From positions 7,415,001 to 7,479,000 of the forward strand of contig NZ_JAUSZH010000001.1 of NCBI RefSeq assembly GCF_030817355.1: 64,000 nucleotides of DNA, written 5' to 3'. Below, piece by piece: positions 57,674 to 64,000 of this stretch. The notes below the pieces were generated by a model, which saw nothing but the letters and a program-made list of their open reading frames with translations, searched no databases and had not been told where the DNA came from. Position 1 is the first letter of the stretch. Each line of letters begins with the position of its first letter. The DNA is from Streptomyces sp. V1I1. GTDB taxonomy: Bacteria > Actinomycetota > Actinomycetes > Streptomycetales > Streptomycetaceae. Position numbers and translations under genes: made by a program.

Positions 57674-60004
57674 ATGTCACCCATAGCGCCGGAAGGCCAA
57701 CGAAACCTGTCGAGAATTCGTCGGCGGCGTACCCTGCGCCTGCGTACCTTGCTCATCTGGCTGGCGGTGGTCCCCACCGTGGCGATGGGTGTCCAAGTCG
57801 TCGTGACCGCCGACCGATTGCTGGAGCAGTCGAAGCACCTGCGCGCCGATGTGGCGGCCGGTGAGCGGATCGGCATACCCCTGTACAAGCTCATGGTCGA
57901 GATGCAGGCCGAGCGGGCGATGACGGCTGCGCGGTGGGCGGGTTCCTCCGTATCCGAGAAGGACCTGCGGAACCGGCGCACGGCAACGGACCAGGCCGCG
58001 GCCGAATTCCGCCGGTCGTCCGCCACCGCTGCGACGGGATCCGAGCAGGCGGACCGTCGCCTCCTGGAGGTGAGGAAAGGTCTCGACGACCTGGGCGCCT
58101 ACCGCGAACGCGTGGACGCCCGCAGCGGTATCGCCGACAGTTCGATCGCCTACTACACCAGCGTGATCACCCAGATGATCCGCTTCTACCAGGACGAGTT
58201 CAGCCATGTCGAAGACGGCGAGCTCGCCCAGGAGAGCCGTGTGGTCGTCGCCATGTTCTCGGCGTCGGAGATCCTGGCGCAGGAGGACACGATCCTCGCG
58301 CAGGCCGGGCCGTCCAGGGAGCTCAGCACCTCCAGGTTCGCCGACTTCGTCAACGCCGTCGGAGCCCACAGCTACCTGTACGACATATGGATCGTGCCCT
58401 ATCTGTCCGGCGACGGGAGCGAGCTCTACGCGCAGATCAACGGCTCGGACGCGTGGCAGACCAAGAGCCGCATCGAGCAGGCGGTCGTGTCCGAGCACAC
58501 GGACGTCGGCCTCCGTGTGAAGCTGCCCGGAGAGATCAGGGGCTGGCCGGCCGCGCATGAGAAGTGGGCGGCGCAGTGGGGCACGCTGAACGCCGACCGG
58601 GCGCGGGGACTGCTCGCACACGCCGACGCCAAGGCGGCAGAGCTCGAGACGGAGGTCGCCTGGATGGTCGCGGGGAGCGGCGGGGCACTGCTGATCGTCG
58701 CAGGCGTCGTCGTGTTCACCACGCGTACGGTGCTCCGCCGCCTGCGCGGTCTGCACGAACGCACGGTGACCATCGCCGAGGAGACACTGCCGGACGTCGT
58801 GGCCCGTCTGCAGCATGGTCAGCCCGTCGATGCCGACAGGCTGCCCAGGCCGAGGGGGGATCAAGACGAGGTCGGACGTATCAGCGATGCGTTCGCCCGG
58901 GTCGTTGCCGTTTCCGTCGACGGGCACAGGCAGCTCGCGGACGAGCGTCACGGCTTCGGTATGTTCGCCGCGGGCATCGCCTCACGCACCGGAAACCTGG
59001 TCAGCCGCCAGTTGAGCCTCACCGAAGACCTCCAGGACACCTTCGGCCACGACGAAGCGCTCCTTGCCCAGTTGATGAGGTCCGACCAGTTGACGGTGGG
59101 CATGCGGCGGCAGATCGAGAACCTGCTCATCCTGGCGGGCGGTGAGATCCCTGACCCGCACACCGAGCCCATGCGCGTCGCCGACCTGCTGCGCGAGGCC
59201 GCCGCGGAAGTCGAGGACTTCCGGCGGATCGAGCGGCAGGCCCTGGACGAGATCAGCGTGGAACCGCGCGTGATCAGCCAGATCAGCCACCTCCTGGCCG
59301 AGCTGCTGGACAACGCCACCAGGTTCTCCCCGCCGAGGTCGAAGGTCGTCATCCGCGCCGACTTGGTGGCTGACGGTCTGTCGGTCGAGATCGAGGACCG
59401 CGGTCCGCGAGTGACCCCCGCGAGCTACGAGGAGATGAACGGGCGGCTGCACTCGGCCCCGCCGTACGCCGTCCTGGCGGAGAACGCACACAGGCTGGGT
59501 CTCTTCGTGGTCGGCCATCTCGCCGAGCAACTCCGGGCCACGGTCACGCTGCGCAGGTCGGTATACGGCGGGACGTCGGCCATAGTGATCATTCCCAAGG
59601 AGCTACTCGTGCCGACCGAGCGGGAACAGCCACGCAAGCTTGCGCCGCCCGTCCCCCCTCAGCCTGTCCCCGCCAAGCCTCTCCCCGCACCGCGCCGCAT
59701 CGATGAACGTAAGCCCGAACTGGTCCTGCATTCGCGGTCCGGGCTGCCGAGCCGCCGGACGCATGAGCGGTCGCAGGAGAGCACGCAGCCGGTTCGGCCC
59801 GTGGCGCCGGACGGCGACTCGCGGCCCGCCCTGCCCGAGCGCGTTCCGCAGACCCATATCGCCGAGCAACTCCGCGAGCCACGCGAACCGGAACCAGTGG
59901 TCGGTCAGAACGCGGCGACACCTGAAGAGGTGGCCGACGCCTGGGCGGACTACGAACACGGAACCCAGACAGTAGAAGCAGAGCTCCGACAGGATCAGCC
60001 ATGA
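57674..60004 (+). CDS. cvnA: Conservon sensor kinase-like protein with nitrate/nitrite-sensing-type domain
   Basis: Membrane protein of 776 residues. One helix near 22-45, an extracytoplasmic NIT-type domain (IPLYKLMVEMQAERAMTAAR onward), a second helix near 335-357, a HAMP-like linker and a C-terminal HATPase (HLLAELLDNATRFSPP N-box; HRLGLFVVGHLAEQLRATVT). The phospho-accepting His box of ordinary kinases is not evident, as in other CvnA proteins. A Pro-rich tail follows (PVPPQPVPAKPLPAP). The ATG at 57674 follows GAGGACTG. First gene of a four-gene G-protein-like signalling set. Confidence 0.9.
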   Translation: MSPIAPEGQRNLSRIRRRRTLRLRTLLIWLAVVPTVAMGVQVVVTADRLLEQSKHLRADVAAGERIGIPLYKLMVEMQAERAMTAARWAGSSVSEKDLRNRRTATDQAAAEFRRSSATAATGSEQADRRLLEVRKGLDDLGAYRERVDARSGIADSSIAYYTSVITQMIRFYQDEFSHVEDGELAQESRVVVAMFSASEILAQEDTILAQAGPSRELSTSRFADFVNAVGAHSYLYDIWIVPYLSGDGSELYAQINGSDAWQTKSRIEQAVVSEHTDVGLRVKLPGEIRGWPAAHEKWAAQWGTLNADRARGLLAHADAKAAELETEVAWMVAGSGGALLIVAGVVVFTTRTVLRRLRGLHERTVTIAEETLPDVVARLQHGQPVDADRLPRPRGDQDEVGRISDAFARVVAVSVDGHRQLADERHGFGMFAAGIASRTGNLVSRQLSLTEDLQDTFGHDEALLAQLMRSDQLTVGMRRQIENLLILAGGEIPDPHTEPMRVADLLREAAAEVEDFRRIERQALDEISVEPRVISQISHLLAELLDNATRFSPPRSKVVIRADLVADGLSVEIEDRGPRVTPASYEEMNGRLHSAPPYAVLAENAHRLGLFVVGHLAEQLRATVTLRRSVYGGTSAIVIIPKELLVPTEREQPRKLAPPVPPQPVPAKPLPAPRRIDERKPELVLHSRSGLPSRRTHERSQESTQPVRPVAPDGDSRPALPERVPQTHIAEQLREPREPEPVVGQNAATPEEVADAWADYEHGTQTVEAELRQDQP

Positions 60005-60405
60005 CGACGACATCGAACGACATGATCTACAGCATCCTGGACAACAATCTGAGCAGGATCGCCGGCGTCCAGGGAGCCGTGCTCCTGTCCAACGACGGGA
60101 TCAAGCTCAGCGCCTACCTGCTGGAACGGCCGCAGGCGGAGCGCATCGCCGCGGCGTCCTCCGGAATCGCGGCCACGATGAAGGCGATATCCAGGGAGGT
60201 CGGCGGCGGCCGGGTGATCCGCCAGCTGGTCGAGATGGACGACCGGTATCTCTGCATCGTCGGATGCGGGGAGGGCAGCACGCTCATCGTCGTGACCTCC
60301 CGCAAGGCACGGCTCGGGGAGTTGGGCGGCGAGGCGGTGCGGACCGCGCAGGCGCTCGGTGAGTGGCTGGGCACACCTGAGCGCACCCAGGCGCCCACGT
60401 CGTAA
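60001..60405 (+). CDS. cvnB: Conservon roadblock/LC7-domain protein
   Basis: Protein of 134 residues with a roadblock/LC7 fold (IAGVQGAVLLSNDGIKLSAY; VIRQLVEMDDRYLCIVGCGE). Such proteins act as partners or GTPase-activating factors for CvnD-type GTPases. The ATG overlaps the cvnA stop (ATGA); its own stop overlaps cvnC (TAATG). Confidence 0.92.
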   Translation: MTTTSNDMIYSILDNNLSRIAGVQGAVLLSNDGIKLSAYLLERPQAERIAAASSGIAATMKAISREVGGGRVIRQLVEMDDRYLCIVGCGEGSTLIVVTSRKARLGELGGEAVRTAQALGEWLGTPERTQAPTS

Positions 60406-60770
60406 TGGCGGACGATCCGCAGCACGGAGGCCGCCGCCGGACGCGGCTGTACGCCATGACCGATGGCCGTACAGCCGCTCCGCACACCGTCCTGACCATG
60501 GACACCACGATCACGGCGGTGGTCGGCGCGGACGCCCACGGCGGCCTGCCCACCGAGTGGCAGGCCATCCTCTCCATGTGCCCGGCGCCGGACGGGCGGG
60601 CGGTCGCCGAGATCGCGGCCCGGATGCACATGCGCCTCACTCCGATGACGGTCCTTCTCGGCGAACTCGCGGACCGCGGGCTTATCCACCACCGGCCGCC
60701 CCTGGCGGAGGCCGAGACCACCAATGTCCACCTGCTCATGAGAATCAGGGACAGCCTTGCCCGGATATGA
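60405..60770 (+). CDS. cvnC: Conservon DUF742 protein
   Basis: Protein of 121 residues with the DUF742 layout: RTRLYAMTDGRTAAPH near the start, a central PTEWQAILSMCPAPDGRAVA and a winged-helix-like C-terminus (PMTVLLGELADRGLIHHRPP). Function unknown beyond membership in the conservon complex. It overlaps cvnD by 14 bases. Confidence 0.92.
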   Translation: MADDPQHGGRRRTRLYAMTDGRTAAPHTVLTMDTTITAVVGADAHGGLPTEWQAILSMCPAPDGRAVAEIAARMHMRLTPMTVLLGELADRGLIHHRPPLAEAETTNVHLLMRIRDSLARI

Positions 60771-61347
60771 CTCCCCTGCCCAGGAAGCGGCCCCCGTCAA
60801 GATCCTGATCGCCGGGGGATTCGGCGTCGGCAAGACGACGCTGGTCGAGACGGTCTCCGAGATCGAGCCGCTGCGAACGGAGGAGCGGCTGACGGCCGCG
60901 GGGGTCGGCGTCGACGACCTCGACGGCATCGAGTCCAAGACGGTGACCACCGTCGCGATGGACTTCGGCCGTATCATCCTCACCGACGCCGGAGTCGTCC
61001 TCTATCTGTTCGGTACGCCGGGCCAGGAGCGCTTCTGGTTCATGTGGGACGACCTGCTGAACGGGGCTCTCGGAGCGATCGTGCTGGTCGACACCCGGCG
61101 CCTGGACCGCAGCTTCCCGGCCGTCGACTTCTTCGAGAACCGCGGGCTTCCGTTCGTGGTCGGCGCGAACTGCTTCAACGGCGAGCAGCCGTACACCGCC
61201 GAGGAGATCGGGGCGGCGCTGCACCTGCGTGACCCGAACACACCCATCCTCATGCTCGACGCCCGCTCCCGTCAGGACGCCCGTGACGCCCTGCTGTCGC
61301 TCCTCGACATGCTCATCGCCAAGGCAAACACCTCTGCGCCTGTCTGA
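60757..61347 (+). CDS. cvnD: Conservon small GTPase
   Basis: Ras-like GTPase of 196 residues. The P-loop is ILIAGGFGVGKTTLVETVSE (about residues 16-35), G3 is LFGTPGQERFWFMWDDLLNG and the guanine specificity region is VVGANCFNGEQ, where N-C-F-N replaces NKxD as in other CvnD proteins. Translation probably begins at TTG 60757 within the cvnC 3' end. It would switch with CvnA-C at the membrane. Confidence 0.92.
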   Translation: MPGYDSPAQEAAPVKILIAGGFGVGKTTLVETVSEIEPLRTEERLTAAGVGVDDLDGIESKTVTTVAMDFGRIILTDAGVVLYLFGTPGQERFWFMWDDLLNGALGAIVLVDTRRLDRSFPAVDFFENRGLPFVVGANCFNGEQPYTAEEIGAALHLRDPNTPILMLDARSRQDARDALLSLLDMLIAKANTSAPV

Positions 61348-61380
61348 ACGAGGAAGCCGCCGCGTATCAGCGTGGACGCG

Positions 61381-61833
61381 TCAGCGCTGATACGTGCCCA
61401 CCAGTGTGCCGGCGGCCAACTCCCGTCCGTTCAGGGCCTGGTGCACGGAGTGGGACGACACATGGCCGTGCAGGGGCGGCGCCTCGGACACGGCAAACAG
61501 CCGGAAGAAGTAGCGGTGCGCCCCGTGACCCGGTGGAGGCATCGGCCCGCCCCAGCCCACTCGTCCGAAGCCGTTGGGCCACTCGCGGCCGCCGGGAGGT
61601 GTCCCGCCCTCCTCCACCCCCGAACTCTCGGGGGCGATACCGGTGACCAGCCAGTGCAGGAACGTCCCACTCGGGGCGTCGGGGTCCTCGCAGAGCAGGA
61701 CCAGCTCGGCAGTTCCGTCCGGCACTCCGGACCAGGTCAAGGGAGGCGAGACATCGTCCCCTTCCCCGCTGTAGCGGCGGGGGATCGCCTCGTGGTCGCT
61801 GAACGCCGTGCTTGTGAGCTCGATTCGGGTCAT
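61381..61833 (-). CDS. YbhB/YbcL-family (PEBP-like) protein
   Basis: Protein of 150 residues of the phosphatidylethanolamine-binding-like family. ELVLLCEDPDAPSGTFLHWL is the ligand-binding signature and GGPMPPPGHGAHRYFFRLFA the second conserved block. Cellular role in bacteria is unclear. The ATG at 61831-61833 is the first plausible start. It converges on cvnD (33 bp apart). Confidence 0.88.
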   Translation of the reverse strand: MTRIELTSTAFSDHEAIPRRYSGEGDDVSPPLTWSGVPDGTAELVLLCEDPDAPSGTFLHWLVTGIAPESSGVEEGGTPPGGREWPNGFGRVGWGGPMPPPGHGAHRYFFRLFAVSEAPPLHGHVSSHSVHQALNGRELAAGTLVGTYQR

Positions 61834-61943
61834 GTGCGCCGCTGTACCCGGAAGGGCACGGAAGGCACCGCTCCGGTCGGCAGAACACTCGATCGGCCGA
61901 GGCGGCGCCGCGGCACCCCGGTTCGGCTGACGCGACTTGCAGG

Positions 61944-61981
61944 CGAGAGGCTGTACCGGGGAAATCCGGTACAGCCTCTCG
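61944..61981. terminator. Perfect stem-loop between two leftward genes
   Basis: A perfect 16-bp stem (61944-61959 with 61966-61981) with a six-base loop. It lies about 65 bp downstream of the carotenoid-oxygenase gene and 110 bp upstream of the YbhB-like gene, so it probably ends the former transcript. Confidence 0.75.
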
Positions 61982-62019
61982 ACCCGGGCGCCAGGCAGTG
62001 TGCCCAGGCACCCGGCCCC

Positions 62020-62043
62020 GGTTCCGGTTCCGGTTCCGGTTCC
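62020..62043. repeat. Four tandem GGTTCC hexamers
   Basis: GGTTCC is repeated four times without interruption, ending two bases before the stop codon of the leftward carotenoid-oxygenase gene. It is a simple repeat prone to length change; no function is evident. Confidence 0.85.
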
Positions 62044-62045
62044 TG

Positions 62046-63428
62046 TCAAGCCGCGGCGGCCTCGGCGTCGGGGGCGTCGGCGGCGTCCGGGATCCAGGAG
62101 CCGTGGATCATGGCCGGCACCCGACGCGGCAGGTGGATGGTGGCGATCGGCGGGACGGACAGATCGGATGCGTCCAGGACGAGCATCCTGGAGGCGTCCT
62201 GGTTCAGGTCGCTGACGATGGTCAGCAGATAGCCGGCGTCCTCGTCGGTGGCGTCCGTGGCCGGGACGAACACGGCCTCGCTGGGGAGCTGTCCCGTTCC
62301 CACGGGCAGCAGTTGGCGGGCTCCGGTCGACCGGTCGTACTTGACGAGGGCGTGGTTGCCGATACCCAGGTCGTCCGGGAAGGAGAGCGCGTACTGGTAT
62401 CGGTGCTCTTGGCCGAGGAGATCGTCGTTGATGGTCGGGAATTCGACTGTCAGGTCGTCGGTCGCCTCCTCCTTGACGTTGCCCGCCGCCAGGTCCACTG
62501 TCCAACGCCGCTGACGGGAGCCTGAGTTGGGCTCGGCGCCGCGGTCCGGGGCGCCCACCCACCAGTTCCAGGAGCGCTGCCAGCCGGTACGGCCCACGCA
62601 CGGGCCCTCGACGACGATCCGCCCGTACGCGTCCTCGTAGGCGTTGGCGAAGTGCATCCCGTACCCCTGACCGATCTCGAACCAGCGGATCCTGCTCGCC
62701 CCGCCGAAGCCCCGCGGCATGATGCCGATGCGCGACCGCTGCTCGTCGCTCCAGCGGTACGGGATGCCCGAGTGCTCGGCCGGGTCGAAGGTCACCGACC
62801 CCTCCAGGAACACGACGTAGTGCTCGGTGATTGCGAAGTCGTGCTTCAGCGCGGCGCTTGCCCCCGGGACCTCCTGGCTCTGCAGGACGTCACCCTTCGG
62901 GGAGGCCACGTGGTGGACCAGGAACGGCGGGAACGGCGAGGACGCGAAGAAGTGCAGCTCACCGGTGACCGGGTCCTCCTTGGGGTGCGCGGTCATCGCC
63001 GTGGTCAGCTTCCCGCCGAAGTCGAATGCGCCCACGGTCTCCAGATCGGCAGTCAGCTCGAAGGGGAGCGCCGACTCGCACAGCGCGAGCAGTCGGCCGC
63101 CGTGCTCGATGACATGCGTGCCCGCGGTGCTGGCGGTCAGGTCGGGGCCCCGGTCCGTCATATACGGCGCGCCCTGAAGGGCGGGGGTGTGCACCCAGCG
63201 GTTGCGGTACCACCCGGCGCGGCCCTCACGCAGCCGGATGCCGTGCACCATGCCGCTGCCCTTGAACCAGTGGGTGGGGGTGATGCCGGGCTTCGGGTTG
63301 TGGCTGTTACGGATCAGCCGGCCGGTCAGCTCGGGCGGCAGGCTGCCCTCGACGGTGAGTTGTGTCGCGGTGATCTCGTCGGCGACGGGGGCGTAGTGGC
63401 CGGTCAGGTAGGGCTTGTTCGTGCTCAT
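62046..63428 (-). CDS. Carotenoid oxygenase-family protein (carotenoid or lignostilbene cleavage dioxygenase)
   Basis: Protein of 460 residues, typical family length. Conserved blocks: LTGRLIRNSHNPKPGITPTH near residue 35, WFKGSGMVHGIRLREG, TTAMTAHPKEDPVTGELHFF, ALKHDFAITEHYVVFLEGS and a C-terminal PAMIHGSWIP; the four His ligands of the non-haem iron should be those in AHP, KHDF, HFAN and IHGSW. The family cleaves carbon double bonds in carotenoids, apocarotenoids or stilbenes; the sequence alone does not decide. The ATG at 63426-63428 follows AGGAGAGG. A SRPBCC gene lies 119 bp upstream in the same direction. Confidence 0.88.
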   Translation of the reverse strand: MSTNKPYLTGHYAPVADEITATQLTVEGSLPPELTGRLIRNSHNPKPGITPTHWFKGSGMVHGIRLREGRAGWYRNRWVHTPALQGAPYMTDRGPDLTASTAGTHVIEHGGRLLALCESALPFELTADLETVGAFDFGGKLTTAMTAHPKEDPVTGELHFFASSPFPPFLVHHVASPKGDVLQSQEVPGASAALKHDFAITEHYVVFLEGSVTFDPAEHSGIPYRWSDEQRSRIGIMPRGFGGASRIRWFEIGQGYGMHFANAYEDAYGRIVVEGPCVGRTGWQRSWNWWVGAPDRGAEPNSGSRQRRWTVDLAAGNVKEEATDDLTVEFPTINDDLLGQEHRYQYALSFPDDLGIGNHALVKYDRSTGARQLLPVGTGQLPSEAVFVPATDATDEDAGYLLTIVSDLNQDASRMLVLDASDLSVPPIATIHLPRRVPAMIHGSWIPDAADAPDAEAAAA

Positions 63429-63547
63429 GGTGGTGACCTCTCCTACGGGTTGTGCGGGGGACTGACTCGAGTGAGTGGGTAGTGGTGGTGGTGACCTCTC
63501 GCGGAGGGCGGCGGGGAGCGGGACGGCTCCCCGCCGCCGCGACGCCG

Positions 63548-63994
63548 CTAGCGGCGCTCGGCCTCCGTCTTCAGGTGGCTCAGCCACGCCTCAAGGGACT
63601 GTTCGAGCGCCTGCCGGAGCTGCTCGGGCTGGGCGTCGACCGGAGCTCCGCTCCAGGACTCCTCGGTGTGGACGGTCACCACGCCGTCCGTCTCCTTGAA
63701 GGTCCATACGTGGACACCGTCGATGCCCTGCGACGGGCCTCCCCAGACGATGCGCCGGCCGGGCACGATCTGGCGGACCGTGGAGGTGATGTCGAGGCCG
63801 TGGGTGAGCCACCGGAAACTGGCGCCGGGGGCGAGTGGGCCGTCGAGCTCGGCCCGCTCGATGTCCGGGTTCCAGCCGGCCCAGGAGTCGATGTCCGTGT
63901 GCACCGCCCAGACGGTGGCGAGCGGGGCGTTGACGGTGGTCGAGAGCCGTACGACTACGGGGGCGCACTCGTCGACGGTGATGTCGGTGTTCAT
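63548..63994 (-). CDS. SRPBCC-family (polyketide cyclase/START-like) protein
   Basis: Protein of 148 residues with a START-like hydrophobic-pocket fold: TVNAPLATVWAVHTDIDSWA, then WNPDIERAELDGPLAPGASF, VRQIVPGRRIVWGG and a C-terminal helix (EQLRQALEQSLEAWLSHLKT). Such proteins bind hydrophobic ligands; no catalytic function can be assigned. The start is the ATG at 63992-63994, near the window edge, so a longer N-terminus cannot be excluded. The 119-bp gap before the next gene contains TGGTGGTGACCTCTC-like sequence twice (about 63429-63443 and 63487-63501). Confidence 0.8.
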   Translation of the reverse strand: MNTDITVDECAPVVVRLSTTVNAPLATVWAVHTDIDSWAGWNPDIERAELDGPLAPGASFRWLTHGLDITSTVRQIVPGRRIVWGGPSQGIDGVHVWTFKETDGVVTVHTEESWSGAPVDAQPEQLRQALEQSLEAWLSHLKTEAERR

Positions 63995-64000
63995 GTCGAG

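Overview
The window is high-GC actinobacterial DNA, most probably Streptomyces. The signs are strong G/C bias at third codon positions, a conservon (cvnABCD), SpoIIE-type phosphatase, DUF6153 and DUF305 proteins, Streptomyces-style GC-rich palindromic repeats, frequent ATGA start/stop overlaps and many GTG or TTG starts. No rRNA, tRNA, CRISPR array or intact insertion sequence was seen.

Region 1 (1-20479) is a near-complete choline/glycine betaine catabolic island. It holds the 3' end of a Rieske oxygenase (probable betaine demethylase), an IclR-type regulator, choline dehydrogenase, a methylenetetrahydrofolate reductase-like protein, PurU, betaine aldehyde dehydrogenase, a betaine ABC importer (ATPase, double-domain permease, lipoprotein), dimethylglycine oxidase, FolD, GlyA and heterotetrameric sarcosine oxidase. 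Together they run choline > betaine aldehyde > betaine > dimethylglycine > sarcosine > glycine > serine while recycling or discarding the methyl groups through folate. A 17-bp inverted repeat (GTTGCG-N5-CGCAAC), usually in tandem copies 19 bp apart, precedes every transcription unit and is the likely IclR operator. Sarcosine oxidase delta and alpha subunits are fused in one reading frame through a linker made partly from an intergenic repeat.

Region 2 (20480-32296) is a small nonribosomal peptide locus with gene remnants at both sides. It encodes SbnA/SbnB-type 2,3-diaminopropionate synthesis, a TauD-type dioxygenase, an NRPS with a half condensation domain, A, T and TE, and a separate T plus membrane protein of the Pls/PosA (poly-amino-acid synthetase) terminal-domain family, followed upstream by an orphan glutamate synthase small subunit. 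It resembles a split version of the poly-diaminopropionate/poly-lysine synthetases and is the most likely novel system here.

Region 3 (32297-40187) is mixed: a DUF1232 membrane protein, class A beta-lactamase, PAS-GAF-SpoIIE phosphatase, a decayed BlaI/M56 pair (in-frame amber codon plus truncated peptidase), DUF6153 and DUF305 proteins, a trypsin-like protease and about 1.3 kb of gene debris.

Region 4 (40188-46704) is iron-controlled: an Fbp-type ferric iron ABC importer diverges from an adenylation-carrier-acyltransferase-3 protein, with two DtxR/IdeR-type boxes between them. Region 5 (46661-51740) is the protocatechuate pcaHGBD operon with a divergent MarR regulator, then a LysR regulator. 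Region 6 (51853-56926) is an NAD-dependent molybdenum formate dehydrogenase operon (fdsGBAD). Region 7 (57674-63994) is a cvnABCD conservon, a YbhB-like protein, a carotenoid-oxygenase-family enzyme and a SRPBCC protein.
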